Assembly: GCA_902785755.1 (NCBI GenBank)
Contig: CACZZO010000005.1
Span: forward strand, 124,001-188,000
Source: an uncultured Bacteroidia bacterium
GTDB lineage: Bacteria; Bacteroidota; Bacteroidia; Bacteroidales; F082
Direction of reading: 5' to 3'
Length of the DNA: 64,000 bases
Part shown: positions 40,583 through 48,478 of the stretch, piece by piece
Layout of the letters: each line of letters opens with the position of its first letter
Numbering within the stretch: the first letter of the stretch is position 1
Notes under the pieces: generated by a model
Seen by the model: only the letters and a program-made list of their open reading frames with translations
What the model was told of the DNA's origin: nothing
The model's database searches: none
Translations under genes and position numbers: made by a program

Positions 40583-41857
40583 TTATCTGTTCTCGTTACG
40601 CTCGTGTCTCTTCAAAGCCTTCGGCTCGATGTTCATTCTCTCGCCTTCAAGCAATGAAATCACACCGTCAACGGCCTTGTCGGCACCGACTTGTTCCTTG
40701 GCGCGTGCAGCCTGGCACTCGGGGCAGTTGCACTCGCTGTGGTACTCGGTCGGCTCGGTATAGGTCGTGATGACACCTTCGAAGTTGCGCAGCACCACCC
40801 TGCCAGGGGCTTGTGAGATGACATACTGGGGCATGACTGGGGTCTTGCCGCCGCCACCGGGAGCATCGACGACGAAGGTCGGGATGCAGAAGCCGCTGGT
40901 GTGGCCACGCAGACCTTCGATAATCTCGATACCCTTCGAGACGGGCGTGCGGAAATGCTCCAGACCCATCGAGAGGTCGCACTGGTAGATGTAGTACGGG
41001 CGCACGCGCATCTTGACAAGTTCGTGGACGAGGTTCTTCATCACATGGACGCAGTCGTTGACGCCACGGAGCAGCACGCTCTGGTTGCCCAACGGGATAC
41101 CGGCGTTGGCTAACATCTCGCAAGCACGACGCGACTCGGCAGTCACCTCGTTCGGGTGGTTGAAGTGCGTGTTGATCCACACGGGGTGGTACTTCTTCAG
41201 CATGTCGCACAGTTCGGGAGTGATACGCTGCGGGCAGACCACGGGGGTGCGGGTGCCCAAGCGGACGATCTCCACATGCGGAATCTGGCGCAGGCGCGAG
41301 ATGATGTATTCCAGTTTCTTGTCGCTCACCATCAAGGCGTCGCCACCCGACAGCAACACATCGCGGACGCTCTCGGTCTTCTCGATGTATTCGAGGGCTT
41401 TCTCGATACGGTCGGGACCGCATTCGTTGTCGGTCTGGCCGGCAAAACGACGGCGTGTGCAGTGACGGCAGTACATGGAGCACATGTCGGTAATGAGGAA
41501 CAGCACGCGATCCGGATAACGGTGTGTCAAGCCGGGGGTCGGTGAGTCTTCATCCTCATGCAGCGGGTCGAGCAAGTCGGCGGCTGCCTGATGGGTCTCC
41601 AAGGCGGTAGGGATGCACTGACGGCGGACGGGGTCATGCGGGTCGTTCGGGTCAATGAGGCTCAAATAATAAGGAGTGATGGCCATGCGGAGAGTCGAGA
41701 GGGTCTTTCTTACGCCTTCTTCCTCCTCGGCGGTCAGCTTCACATATTTCTTCAAGTCCTCAAGGGTCTCGATGCGGTTCTTCACCTGCCATTTCCAGTC
41801 ATTCCACTGCTCGTCGGTGACTTCCGGGAATAATTGTTTTCTTCTTGATTCTGCCAT
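40583..41857 (-). CDS. kamA: L-lysine 2,3-aminomutase
   Basis: A 424-residue radical-SAM, PLP-dependent enzyme that converts L-lysine to L-beta-lysine. The iron-sulfur motif CSMYCRHC places cysteines at 126, 130 and 133, almost the same numbers as in the Clostridium subterminale enzyme. The PLP lysine is in DAPGGGGKTPVMP. The C-terminal zinc-site cysteines are in ECNCPEC. The ATG at 41857 (MAESRRKQLFPEV) is preferred; a start at 41884 is in frame, but its extra nine codons are translated from the intergenic word repeat. First step of the pathway. Confidence 0.96.
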   Translation of the reverse strand: MAESRRKQLFPEVTDEQWNDWKWQVKNRIETLEDLKKYVKLTAEEEEGVRKTLSTLRMAITPYYLSLIDPNDPHDPVRRQCIPTALETHQAAADLLDPLHEDEDSPTPGLTHRYPDRVLFLITDMCSMYCRHCTRRRFAGQTDNECGPDRIEKALEYIEKTESVRDVLLSGGDALMVSDKKLEYIISRLRQIPHVEIVRLGTRTPVVCPQRITPELCDMLKKYHPVWINTHFNHPNEVTAESRRACEMLANAGIPLGNQSVLLRGVNDCVHVMKNLVHELVKMRVRPYYIYQCDLSMGLEHFRTPVSKGIEIIEGLRGHTSGFCIPTFVVDAPGGGGKTPVMPQYVISQAPGRVVLRNFEGVITTYTEPTEYHSECNCPECQAARAKEQVGADKAVDGVISLLEGERMNIEPKALKRHERNENR

Positions 41858-41859
41858 TT

Positions 41860-41940
41860 TTTTGAGCTTTAAGCCGTAAGCCATAAGCTGTAAGCAACGT
41901 GCCGGTGGGCTTATTGCTTACAGCTTACTGCTTATAGCTG
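41860..41940. repeat. Word-type inverted repeat between kdd and kamA
   Basis: AAGCTGTAAGCAA (41885-41897) and TTGCTTACAGCTT (41914-41926) are perfect 13-bp arms around a 16-nt loop. They are flanked by further copies of the words GTAAGC/GCTTAC (TAAGCCGTAAGCCATAAG; TACTGCTTATAGC). Confidence 0.75.
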
Positions 41941-41941
41941 A

Positions 41942-43015
41942 TTATGCATACAATTCCTCAAAAATCTTGCGCAACTCGGGGCTTTCGCGGAGTTCCTGCA
42001 GGGTGAATTCGGCGTGGCCTTTGGTGTAGCCGTTACCCATGATCATGTTCACGTCGCTGCCGATGCCTTCAGCACCCAAGGAAGCCTTGGTGAAGCTGGT
42101 GGCCATCGAGAAGAAGTAGACGATACCGTCGTCCTTCGTGCAGAGCACAGCGGTCATTTCTTGGTCGGGCACGTTGACGCAGTTGATGGTCACGTCGGCC
42201 ATCTTGCCGTTGGTGAGTCTCTCAACCAGTTCGTAAACCTGTACGGGAGTCATGCCGGCAGCGCTTTCCACGATGTCGCAGAAGCCGAGGTCCTTGATAC
42301 GCTGAGTCGACTTGGGGCTGTTGGCGATACCAATCACCTTACCGGTGACGCCGACGCGCTTCTTGGCTTCGTAGCAGCAGAGCATACCGCTCTTACCACC
42401 GGCGCCGAGGATGACGACGGTCTGGCCGTATTGGCACAACTTGGCGGTCTGGGCGGGAGCACCAGCCACGTCGAGGGCGCTCAAAGCGAGTTTCTCGGGC
42501 ATGTCGGTCGGGATCTTGGCATAGATGCCGCTTTCGAACAGGATGGCCTTGCCCTTGATGTCGACTTGGTCGACATCGGGACGGATGGCGAGGATCTCGT
42601 CGATGCGGAGCGGGGTCAGCGAGAGGGAGACCAAAGTGGCGATGCGGTCGCCTTCTTTCAGGTCGATCTTGCCTTTCAGGGCATCACCGATCTTCTCGAC
42701 CTTGCCGAGGAGCATACCGCCAGAGCCGGTACGACGGTTGCGGTGCTTGCCTTGCAGTTCCACGTTGAGGAACATCTCCTTCTTCACCTCTTCCATGATC
42801 TTCTCTTCGCTTGCGCCAGGACCTGCCTGTTGCTTGGCGTAGTTGTGGATGTCGGTGAACGAAGCGGAGTCGATATTCAGGGTTTGCACGTCGATGAGGA
42901 TCTCGTTGTCCCAAATCTCGTCCATGTTGTTGTTCAGTTTGTTAGCGGGTTGCGGCAGCACGCCGACGGGTTCGATGACACGGTGAGTACCGTATTTGTT
43001 ACCATGTTTTTGCAT
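41942..43015 (-). CDS. kdd: L-erythro-3,5-diaminohexanoate dehydrogenase
   Basis: A 357-residue NAD(P)-dependent dehydrogenase that oxidatively deaminates 3,5-diaminohexanoate to 3-keto-5-aminohexanoate. The N-terminal HRVIEPVGVLPQPANKLNN and TGSGGMLLGKVEKIG are typical of Kdd. The Rossmann motif is VVILGAGGKSGMLCC. Length fits the family. It lies between kamA and kce in pathway order. Cytoplasmic. Confidence 0.94.
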   Translation of the reverse strand: MQKHGNKYGTHRVIEPVGVLPQPANKLNNNMDEIWDNEILIDVQTLNIDSASFTDIHNYAKQQAGPGASEEKIMEEVKKEMFLNVELQGKHRNRRTGSGGMLLGKVEKIGDALKGKIDLKEGDRIATLVSLSLTPLRIDEILAIRPDVDQVDIKGKAILFESGIYAKIPTDMPEKLALSALDVAGAPAQTAKLCQYGQTVVILGAGGKSGMLCCYEAKKRVGVTGKVIGIANSPKSTQRIKDLGFCDIVESAAGMTPVQVYELVERLTNGKMADVTINCVNVPDQEMTAVLCTKDDGIVYFFSMATSFTKASLGAEGIGSDVNMIMGNGYTKGHAEFTLQELRESPELRKIFEELYA

Positions 43016-43070
43016 CTTGTTTGTTGTTTAATTGTTTATTGTTTAACTGTTTAATTGTTGTTTCTTCTTT
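43016..43070. repeat. GTTTAATTGTT word repeat upstream of kdd
   Basis: The word GTTTA(A/T)T(T)GTT recurs (TTGTTTAATTGTTTATTGTT, TAACTGTTTAATTGTTG). The same words occur in the gaps upstream of kce (44018-44055) and kal (44458-44497). Confidence 0.6.
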
Positions 43071-43182
43071 TGGTATCGCTTCGCGAGAAATCTGTTCAAA
43101 ATCTTGTTTCAAAATCCTTCAAAATCATATTTGGTAGATTTTATTCTGATTTTTGATTGATTTCTTGGCGAAGCCAATCCCA

Positions 43183-44016
43183 TTACTTTCTCGGTTTCAG
43201 ACCAAGGATTTCGCGAGCCTCATCCGAAGAAGCAATCGGACGACCGAGTTCGTTGGCGATGCGAACGACCTTGGCGACCAGTTCACCATTCGATTGAGCG
43301 AGAACGCCCTTCGAGAGGTAGAGGTTGTCCTCGAAGCCCACGCGGACATTACCGCCCATGGCGATGGCAGCGGCGGCCATCGGGAAGGCATGACGACCTA
43401 CGCCAGTGACGGTCCAAGTGGAGCCAGCGGGGATGCCGTTCACGAGCCAGCAGAGGTTGGCGACGGTGGCGGGAGTGCAGCCGGGCACGCCCAACACGAA
43501 GTTGAACTGCATGGGAGCGCCAGGGGCCTGACCCTTCTTGGCCATGTTGAGGATGGTGTCTAAGTGACCCATCTCGAAGCATTCATATTCGGGTTTGATG
43601 CCGCGTTCCATCATGCGTTTGCCAAAGGCGCGCATGGTCGGCATGGTGTTGTCGAAGATCTCGTCGCCGAAGTTGCAGGTACCACAGTCGAGGGTAGCCA
43701 TCTCGGGCAACGGATTGGTGTCGGTCGATTGGAGACGCTCGTCGGGAGTCATGCCGACGGCACCGCCAGTCGAAGGGATGAGGATGACGTTGGGGCACAC
43801 CTTCAGGATGGCCTCTTCGCACTCTTGGAAACGGCCACGGTCTTGGGTGGGCGTGCCGTCGTCCCAGCGGACGTGCAGGTGTACGATGGCGGCACCGGCA
43901 TCGACGGCCGACTTGGCCTCGCGCACGATTTCCTCAACGGTATAAGGCACATTGGGATTCTGTTCCTTGGTGACTTCTGCGCCGCAGATGGCGGCAGTGA
44001 TGATCAGTTTATCCAT
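43183..44016 (-). CDS. kce: 3-keto-5-aminohexanoate cleavage enzyme
   Basis: A 277-residue BKACE-family enzyme. It condenses 3-keto-5-aminohexanoate with acetyl-CoA and cleaves it to acetoacetate and 3-aminobutyryl-CoA. The metal-binding HLHVRWDDGTPTQD, the start DKLIITAAICGAE, and ECFEMGHLDTI and GVGRHAFPMAAAAIAMGGNVRVG are family hallmarks. The length is that of known Kce. It lies between kal and kdd, which supports lysine specificity over other BKACE substrates. Confidence 0.95.
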   Translation of the reverse strand: MDKLIITAAICGAEVTKEQNPNVPYTVEEIVREAKSAVDAGAAIVHLHVRWDDGTPTQDRGRFQECEEAILKVCPNVILIPSTGGAVGMTPDERLQSTDTNPLPEMATLDCGTCNFGDEIFDNTMPTMRAFGKRMMERGIKPEYECFEMGHLDTILNMAKKGQAPGAPMQFNFVLGVPGCTPATVANLCWLVNGIPAGSTWTVTGVGRHAFPMAAAAIAMGGNVRVGFEDNLYLSKGVLAQSNGELVAKVVRIANELGRPIASSDEAREILGLKPRK

Positions 44017-44066
44017 TTGTTGAATTGTTGATTGTTTAATCGTTTAATTGTTGAATCCAACCGGAC

Positions 44067-44456
44067 TTATTTTTTACGTTGGCAGTCTTTAGGCGTCACG
44101 CAGGTACCCGAAGCGCGGCAAACGAGGATGGGCTCATCCAGCTCGTCGGCGGCAGAGGGAGAAATGTCGGGGCGGGCGACGGCCACCTTGCGGGCCTCAA
44201 ACATCATGTGGCGCGAGGTGTTGCCTTCGCGGTCGATCCAGCCTTCGGCTTCGATGAAGTCGCCTGCATAGACAGGGGCCTTAAATTCAATCATGTCGTA
44301 TGCGCAGAAGAGGCCTTCGTCGCCGTCGCGCATAATCAAGAGTTCGGTAGCCACGTCACCGAAGAGGTGAACCATGTGGGCGCCGTCAACCAAATTGCCA
44401 CCGTAGTGGGCATCCTTCGCGCTCATGCGAAGTCTGATCTTTGTTCTGTATTCCAT
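44067..44456 (-). CDS. kal: 3-aminobutyryl-CoA ammonia-lyase
   Basis: A 129-residue hotdog-fold enzyme that removes ammonia from L-3-aminobutyryl-CoA to give crotonyl-CoA. The stretches [33 protein letters not shown] (start and middle) and [18 protein letters not shown] fit Kal. Position between atoD and kce supports the call. Cytoplasmic. Word repeats fill the gaps on both sides (44018-44055 and 44458-44497). Confidence 0.92.
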   Translation of the reverse strand: MEYRTKIRLRMSAKDAHYGGNLVDGAHMVHLFGDVATELLIMRDGDEGLFCAYDMIEFKAPVYAGDFIEAEGWIDREGNTSRHMMFEARKVAVARPDISPSAADELDEPILVCRASGTCVTPKDCQRKK

Positions 44457-44457
44457 A

Positions 44458-44562
44458 TTGTTGATTGTTTATCGTTTAATTGTTGAATTGTTTATTTGAC
44501 TCGGGACGCGGGACTGCGTGACACGGGACTTTTCCTCGTCTCGCGTCTCGCAGTCTCGTGTC
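44458..44562. repeat. GTTTAATTG words plus GGGAC/CGAGAC inverted repeat, copy 3
   Basis: 44458-44497 carries GTTTAATTGTTGAATTG-type words. 44498-44562 is an imperfect inverted repeat of GGGAC and CGAGAC words (GACTCGGGACGCGGGACTGC at left; CTCGCGTCTCGCAGTCTCG at right), the third copy of the family at 781 and 29490. The element ends at the last bases of the atoD stop codon. Confidence 0.7.
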
Positions 44563-45211
44563 ATTTCTCGACATAAATTGCATCGACATAAATACCAGAG
44601 GCATGCACGCACTCGGGCTTGATTTCGCCGACCTTCACCAGCTTTTCAGCTTCGACGACGACATAGTCGGCGGCGGTGGCCATCAGCGGGTTGAAGTTAT
44701 TGGTCGTTCCAAGGAACACCATATTGCCGAACTCGTCGACGATATTGGCGCGCAGGAAAGCGATGTCGGCCTTCAGGGGCTTCTCAAGGAGGTAGTCCTT
44801 ACCATCGACGTTCACGATCTGTTTGCCATCGGCCATGATGGTGCCAAGACCTGTGGGCGTCAGCACGCCACCGAGACCTGCACCGTAGGCGCGAATGCGC
44901 TCTGCGAGGGTGCCTTGGGGAACGTATTCCACGATGAGGGTGCCTTCGTTCTTCTGGATGGCAGTCTGCTTGTTGGTGCCGGTGTGCGACACGATGGCTT
45001 TCTTCACCTGATGGTTGCTGACCAGTTTGCCATGGGCCACTTCGTCGTAGGCCGTGTCGTTGGCAATGATAGTGAGGTCTTTAACGCCCTTTGCAACAAT
45101 AGCGTCAATGATTTGCGTGGCGCTTCCCACACCGAGGAAACCGCCGAACATAATCGTCATGCCGTCGTGAACTTTTTCGACGGCCTGCTCTAATGTAATC
45201 TGCTTGTTCAT
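44561..45211 (-). CDS. atoD: Butyrate-acetoacetate CoA-transferase, alpha subunit
   Basis: A 216-residue class I CoA-transferase alpha subunit. GMTIMFGGFLGVGSA near the N-terminus, GGVLTPTGLGTIMADGKQ, and ADIAFLRANIVDEFGNMVF are typical. It pairs with AtoA (30343-31002). In lysine fermentation the enzyme uses butyryl-CoA and acetoacetate, releasing butyrate. It is the first gene of the operon, 50 bp downstream of a good promoter. Confidence 0.93.
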   Translation of the reverse strand: MNKQITLEQAVEKVHDGMTIMFGGFLGVGSATQIIDAIVAKGVKDLTIIANDTAYDEVAHGKLVSNHQVKKAIVSHTGTNKQTAIQKNEGTLIVEYVPQGTLAERIRAYGAGLGGVLTPTGLGTIMADGKQIVNVDGKDYLLEKPLKADIAFLRANIVDEFGNMVFLGTTNNFNPLMATAADYVVVEAEKLVKVGEIKPECVHASGIYVDAIYVEK

Positions 45212-45259
45212 AATGTGTTATGTTTTAGATTTTGAATTTGTAACTCGTATAAAAGTCTG

Positions 45260-45291
45260 CAAATTTACTGAGATTTCCAGCACTTTCCAAA
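45260..45291 (-). promoter_or_regulatory. Promoter of the lysine fermentation operon
   Basis: Read on the minus strand: TTTG (45288-45291), a 20-bp spacer, then TAAATTTG (45260-45267) followed by CAGAC. Both Bacteroidetes elements (-33 TTTG, -7 TAnnTTTG) match fully, the best promoter in the window. The leader before the atoD ATG would be about 40 nt. Confidence 0.75.
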
Positions 45292-45355
45292 CAAATTAAT
45301 ATTTATTTTATAAAGAGGTGTGTAACATCAAAGATTACAGGGGGTTGTGCATAAA

Positions 45356-45388
45356 GAAAAAGCCGCTGGCCAAAGCAGCGACTTTTCA
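45356..45388 (-). terminator. Intrinsic terminator after the 45435-46715 gene
   Basis: On the minus strand AAAAGTCGCTG pairs with CAGCGGCTTTTT (one G-U pair) around CTTTGGC, followed by a T-rich run. It separates the lipoprotein gene from the lysine operon promoter. Confidence 0.75.
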
Positions 45389-45434
45389 AGTATTGTGTTT
45401 CATAGTGAGTTGTAGAACCCACTAAATATGATAA

Positions 45435-46715
45435 TCACTTCTTCACAATCGTGAAACTCTTTTCATCCACTGGCTCAATGGCATAGCCCGGATTCAATGA
45501 GATTTTGGCATCGCAATGGTCCTCGGAATAAGGGATGATGAAGCTTGACCAATTATGGGTGTGCATGATGCCGTTTCCTACCTCGAGGGTGCCGAAAGAG
45601 CCTCGTAATTGCATCGTATTACAGATTACGCCGATAGTATCGTACGCAACAAGTCTCTCGGAGGGATTGAAACCGAAATTGATGTTATCGTTGGGAATCA
45701 CTAACCATTTGGATTCAGAAAAACGCGCCCTCAATTCGGCATCTTCCTTGTCGCGGGCTTCAAGGCGATTTCTTTCTTTGTTGAGATATTCTGTCAGACC
45801 ATAACACGCTGATATTCTTTCTATTTCGGTATTGTCAATTGTATCTGGAATGGCAATCTCCGTTGAAATCACATCGGGGATGGTTTTACCTGAACGGATG
45901 CTGTTTCTCCAATCGGGAATCATTTCATCTATCAGGAGTCCGTAGGCGGGGCCTGTGAGATAGGCAAACGAGTTGCCAAAGCCGCTGCCGTCCATTCCTT
46001 TCGTAATGGCAGCAGCGACCAATCCCTTTCTAATTGCTTCATTATCATTGTCCAAAGGTAGCAATTTGAAGGCAGTGTATTCCGCCATTCCTTCGTGACA
46101 CTCAAACTGGTTTTCGTTGCCGTTTGGGAACAACGTTTGACGATATTTGCGCACTGTCATCGCATCGCGCAGGCCTTGCGTTAGGTCTTTGGAATCGTTT
46201 TGCAGCAAGTCTTTCAAGATGCCCAATTCAAGTTTCAGCAGCAGTTCGCCTTCCGTTTCGTCGAGATGTTGGTTCGAAGACCCGCATGAAGGCAATCCGA
46301 TTTCGTCTTGGATGCGGTGCAGACTCTCATGAATCAGAAGATGCGTGTTGGTCAGTAAATCTCGGCTGCCGTCCCATATTACGCAAGTCCAATCCTCGCC
46401 ACAATATGCTATGGACGTGTTGGCGATAATGATGTCCTCTGGAAGTTGCCCGAAATAAAGGTTTCCTTTTTGGACGAGAGTGTTTTCCTTGTTTTGTTGA
46501 TTGGCAACGAGATTCCGTGTTTGAACATCGACAAACATCGTCGGGCCGTATAGTGTTTCGCCCCATAATTTGCCGTTATCCAAATCGGAAACTTTTTTCA
46601 GATTCTCGAAACTTGGAGCGGCTTTCTCCATCGGATTGGAATTGGATTGCGAACAAGAAGTGCTTGAAACACAAAGAACAAGCGCTAAAACCACATAACA
46701 AAAACTCTTTTTCAT
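45435..46715 (-). CDS. Lipoprotein with zinc-metallopeptidase-like motif
   Basis: A 426-residue exported protein. Signal peptide MKKSFCYVVLALVLCVSS with a lipobox-like cysteine at 21. HESLH at 129-133 fits HExxH (THLLIHESLHRIQDEIG), and about 80 residues later ECHEGMAEYTAFKLL could supply the third zinc ligand, as in gluzincin-type peptidases. I do not recognise the family. It ends in a beta-rich region of about 100 residues. Single gene with its own terminator, upstream of the lysine promoter. Substrate unknown. Confidence 0.65.
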   Translation of the reverse strand: MKKSFCYVVLALVLCVSSTSCSQSNSNPMEKAAPSFENLKKVSDLDNGKLWGETLYGPTMFVDVQTRNLVANQQNKENTLVQKGNLYFGQLPEDIIIANTSIAYCGEDWTCVIWDGSRDLLTNTHLLIHESLHRIQDEIGLPSCGSSNQHLDETEGELLLKLELGILKDLLQNDSKDLTQGLRDAMTVRKYRQTLFPNGNENQFECHEGMAEYTAFKLLPLDNDNEAIRKGLVAAAITKGMDGSGFGNSFAYLTGPAYGLLIDEMIPDWRNSIRSGKTIPDVISTEIAIPDTIDNTEIERISACYGLTEYLNKERNRLEARDKEDAELRARFSESKWLVIPNDNINFGFNPSERLVAYDTIGVICNTMQLRGSFGTLEVGNGIMHTHNWSSFIIPYSEDHCDAKISLNPGYAIEPVDEKSFTIVKK

Positions 46716-46785
46716 ATCGGATAAAATTTGAATGATTTATAGTAATACGGAGAAAAGATGAAAAAGTTACACAAAGCATAAAAAA

Positions 46786-47988
46786 TCATTCCGAAGCGAG
46801 AAGTTTTCGCATGTCTTCAATGTCAGGCAACGCCTTGCGAAGGTTTTCGGGCATATCGGCAGAGGTTTTGTAGGTGGCCACGCCCATTGGGCTATCGTAT
46901 CTTTGGATGACGTATTCCACAAACTCCTTGTTTGCTGATTTACAGAGCACAATGCCTATTGATGGATTCTCGTGGGGCTTGCGGACCTTGTCGTCCAAGA
47001 TTTGCAAATAAGTGGTCAATTGGCCAAGATACGACGGCTTGAACTTGCCAGTTTTAAGTTCCACGACAACCAGAGCGTTCAATTCACGGTTGAAAAATAT
47101 CAAGTCAGGGAAGAATTCTTCTCCGTAGACCTCAAGATGGTATTGGTTGCCCACAAAAGCGAAATCATTGCCGAAAGTCATGATGAATTTTTTGATATTT
47201 TGGACAATCTTTTGCTCCACTACCCTTTCGTCCACATCTTGCCCATCCCGTTCCCCGATTTCTTCCACATTGACAAAATTCAAGGCGTACGAATCCTTGA
47301 ACATCATCACGGCTTTGCGGGCGATGGCGGAATCGGGTAAGGTTTGTTTGAAGTTGTTCGGAAGCGTTTCTCGGTTTTCGAATGCTTTTTGTTTGATGAG
47401 CTTTTCGAGGGCTTCAACCGACAAATGCTCTTCTGCCGCGCGGCGAATGTAATAATAACGGGCTTCGGTGTCTTTACATAACATTATTAGTCTTGAGTGA
47501 TGCGTAAAAGGCACATTGAGAAAGTCTTCTATCGGGAATTCTGCTATATTGGGAATGGTAATTGCATGAAATATATCTATTTGATTTTTAGATGCTTGTA
47601 ATTCAGCGGTCGTAACCGCTGAATTTGGCGATAGTGATTCGGCGTTTGTGACCGCCGAAAAGTCTTCCATCGTTTCGGCCATTCGGTTAAAAGTATCGCC
47701 ATCTAAAACAATCCAAGCCTCATAGAATCGTCTCATATCCCTTAATTGGGTTTCAGAATACCCACGAAGTCCAGGCAATTCTTTTCGTAACTGCTCGCTG
47801 ATTTTCTTCAAAGCCCCTGTTCCCCAAACACCCTTTCGAGTATTCTTCGAAAGGTACTTTCCAATGGCAAAATACACAGCAAGTTGCACACGATTGACAT
47901 CTTTCAAAGCCTCATATTGGCCTTGAAGGATAGCAGTCTTGATGGCCTCAACAGCCTGCGACAACGGTATATGCGAATTATCTTCCAT
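46786..47988 (-). CDS. DUF1016/YhcG-family PD-(D/E)xK nuclease-like protein
   Basis: A 400-residue protein. The N-terminal DUF1016-type region (AVEAIKTAILQGQYEALKDVNR, YFAIGKYLSKNTR, LRGYSETQLRDMRRFYEAW) is followed by the nuclease core DLIFFNRELNALVVVELKTGKF with acidic residue and ExK. The ATG at 47988 (MEDNSHIPLS) matches the family; an upstream start at 48120 would translate the terminator region. Between the two parts is an insert with SAVTNAE and SAVTTAE segments encoded by palindromes (47600-47661). The family is linked to defence systems in some genomes; no partner is seen here. Confidence 0.85.
   Translation of the reverse strand: MEDNSHIPLSQAVEAIKTAILQGQYEALKDVNRVQLAVYFAIGKYLSKNTRKGVWGTGALKKISEQLRKELPGLRGYSETQLRDMRRFYEAWIVLDGDTFNRMAETMEDFSAVTNAESLSPNSAVTTAELQASKNQIDIFHAITIPNIAEFPIEDFLNVPFTHHSRLIMLCKDTEARYYYIRRAAEEHLSVEALEKLIKQKAFENRETLPNNFKQTLPDSAIARKAVMMFKDSYALNFVNVEEIGERDGQDVDERVVEQKIVQNIKKFIMTFGNDFAFVGNQYHLEVYGEEFFPDLIFFNRELNALVVVELKTGKFKPSYLGQLTTYLQILDDKVRKPHENPSIGIVLCKSANKEFVEYVIQRYDSPMGVATYKTSADMPENLRKALPDIEDMRKLLASE
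47600..47661. repeat. Two coding palindromes in the DUF1016 gene
   Basis: Unit 1 has perfect 11-bp arms (AATTCAGCGGT, 47600-47610; 47615-47625) with a 4-nt centre. Unit 2 has TTCGGCG (47638-47644) and CGCCGAA (47653-47659), a diverged version. They encode NSAVTTAEL and SAVTNAES. Confidence 0.8.
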
Positions 47989-48070
47989 AAAACGAAGTTT
48001 TGCATTTTGACCTTGCAAAGGTACGAAACTATTCGCTTGACACAAAACTTTTGTTTCCCAAGCAAATAAA

Positions 48071-48113
48071 ACAACAAAAAAAAGCCGCCGAATCATCAGC
48101 GACTTTTCAGGTT
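48071..48113 (-). terminator. Candidate terminator upstream of the DUF1016 gene
   Basis: On the minus strand AAGTCGCTG and CGGCGGCTT form a stem with G-U pairs, followed by TTTTTTTTG. It lies just after the 65-aa gene stop (48131) and so would end the sigma factor transcript. It resembles the terminator at 45356-45388. Confidence 0.7.
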
Positions 48114-48130
48114 CTTCCATTCCGTTTCGG

Positions 48131-48328
48131 TCAGTTGTTCATGTAGGAAACTTGACCCATCAGCGTTGTGTTCATCGATTCGTATGCGGCGGCGTAGCCA
48201 AACAGGTAGCGCAACACGTTGCGGCTGGGTTGCTGTTGCTCGCTCTCCCTACGGAAAACATCTCTAATCTGTGATACCAACACTGCGTCTTCAACGGATA
48301 AGGGGTAAGAGGTGTAACTATTTGTCAT
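48131..48328 (-). CDS. Small hypothetical protein (65 aa)
   Basis: A 65-residue soluble protein (SYPLSVEDAVLVSQIRDVFRRE, then NVLRYLFGYAAAYESM). No signal peptide or known motif. It lies 150 bp downstream of the ECF sigma factor gene on the same strand, ahead of a terminator, and may be co-transcribed with it, although a long hairpin (48406-48464) lies between. I do not recognise the family. Confidence 0.55.
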   Translation of the reverse strand: MTNSYTSYPLSVEDAVLVSQIRDVFRRESEQQQPSRNVLRYLFGYAAAYESMNTTLMGQVSYMNN

Positions 48329-48405
48329 AGGCGTTTTTTAGGTTAGACTTTACCTTAAAACGCGACTTCTACGGAATTATTTTATACGGAGAAATATTTT
48401 TTTCA

Positions 48406-48464
48406 ACTACGGATTTCACGGATTATACGGAAAACAAATCCGTTTCATCCGTGCAATCCGTAGT
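48406..48464. repeat. 26-bp inverted repeat of ACGGAT words
   Basis: The 26-nt arms (starting ACTACGGATTTCACGGATT at left) pair around a 7-nt loop with a few mismatches. The word (C)ACGGATT is repeated within each arm. It sits 14 bp after the sigma factor stop codon. Similar ACGGATTTCACGGATT repeats are common in bacterial intergenic regions. Confidence 0.75.
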
Positions 48465-48478
48465 ATAATGGATGCGAC

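Noticed and set aside
41858..41884. Start of kamA at the upstream ATG 41884
   Set aside because: The nine extra codons are part of the intergenic word repeat, and known enzymes begin near the inner ATG.
48071..48120. N-terminal extension of the DUF1016 protein to 48120
   Set aside because: The extra 44 residues come from a terminator hairpin and non-coding sequence; ATG 47988 matches the family.
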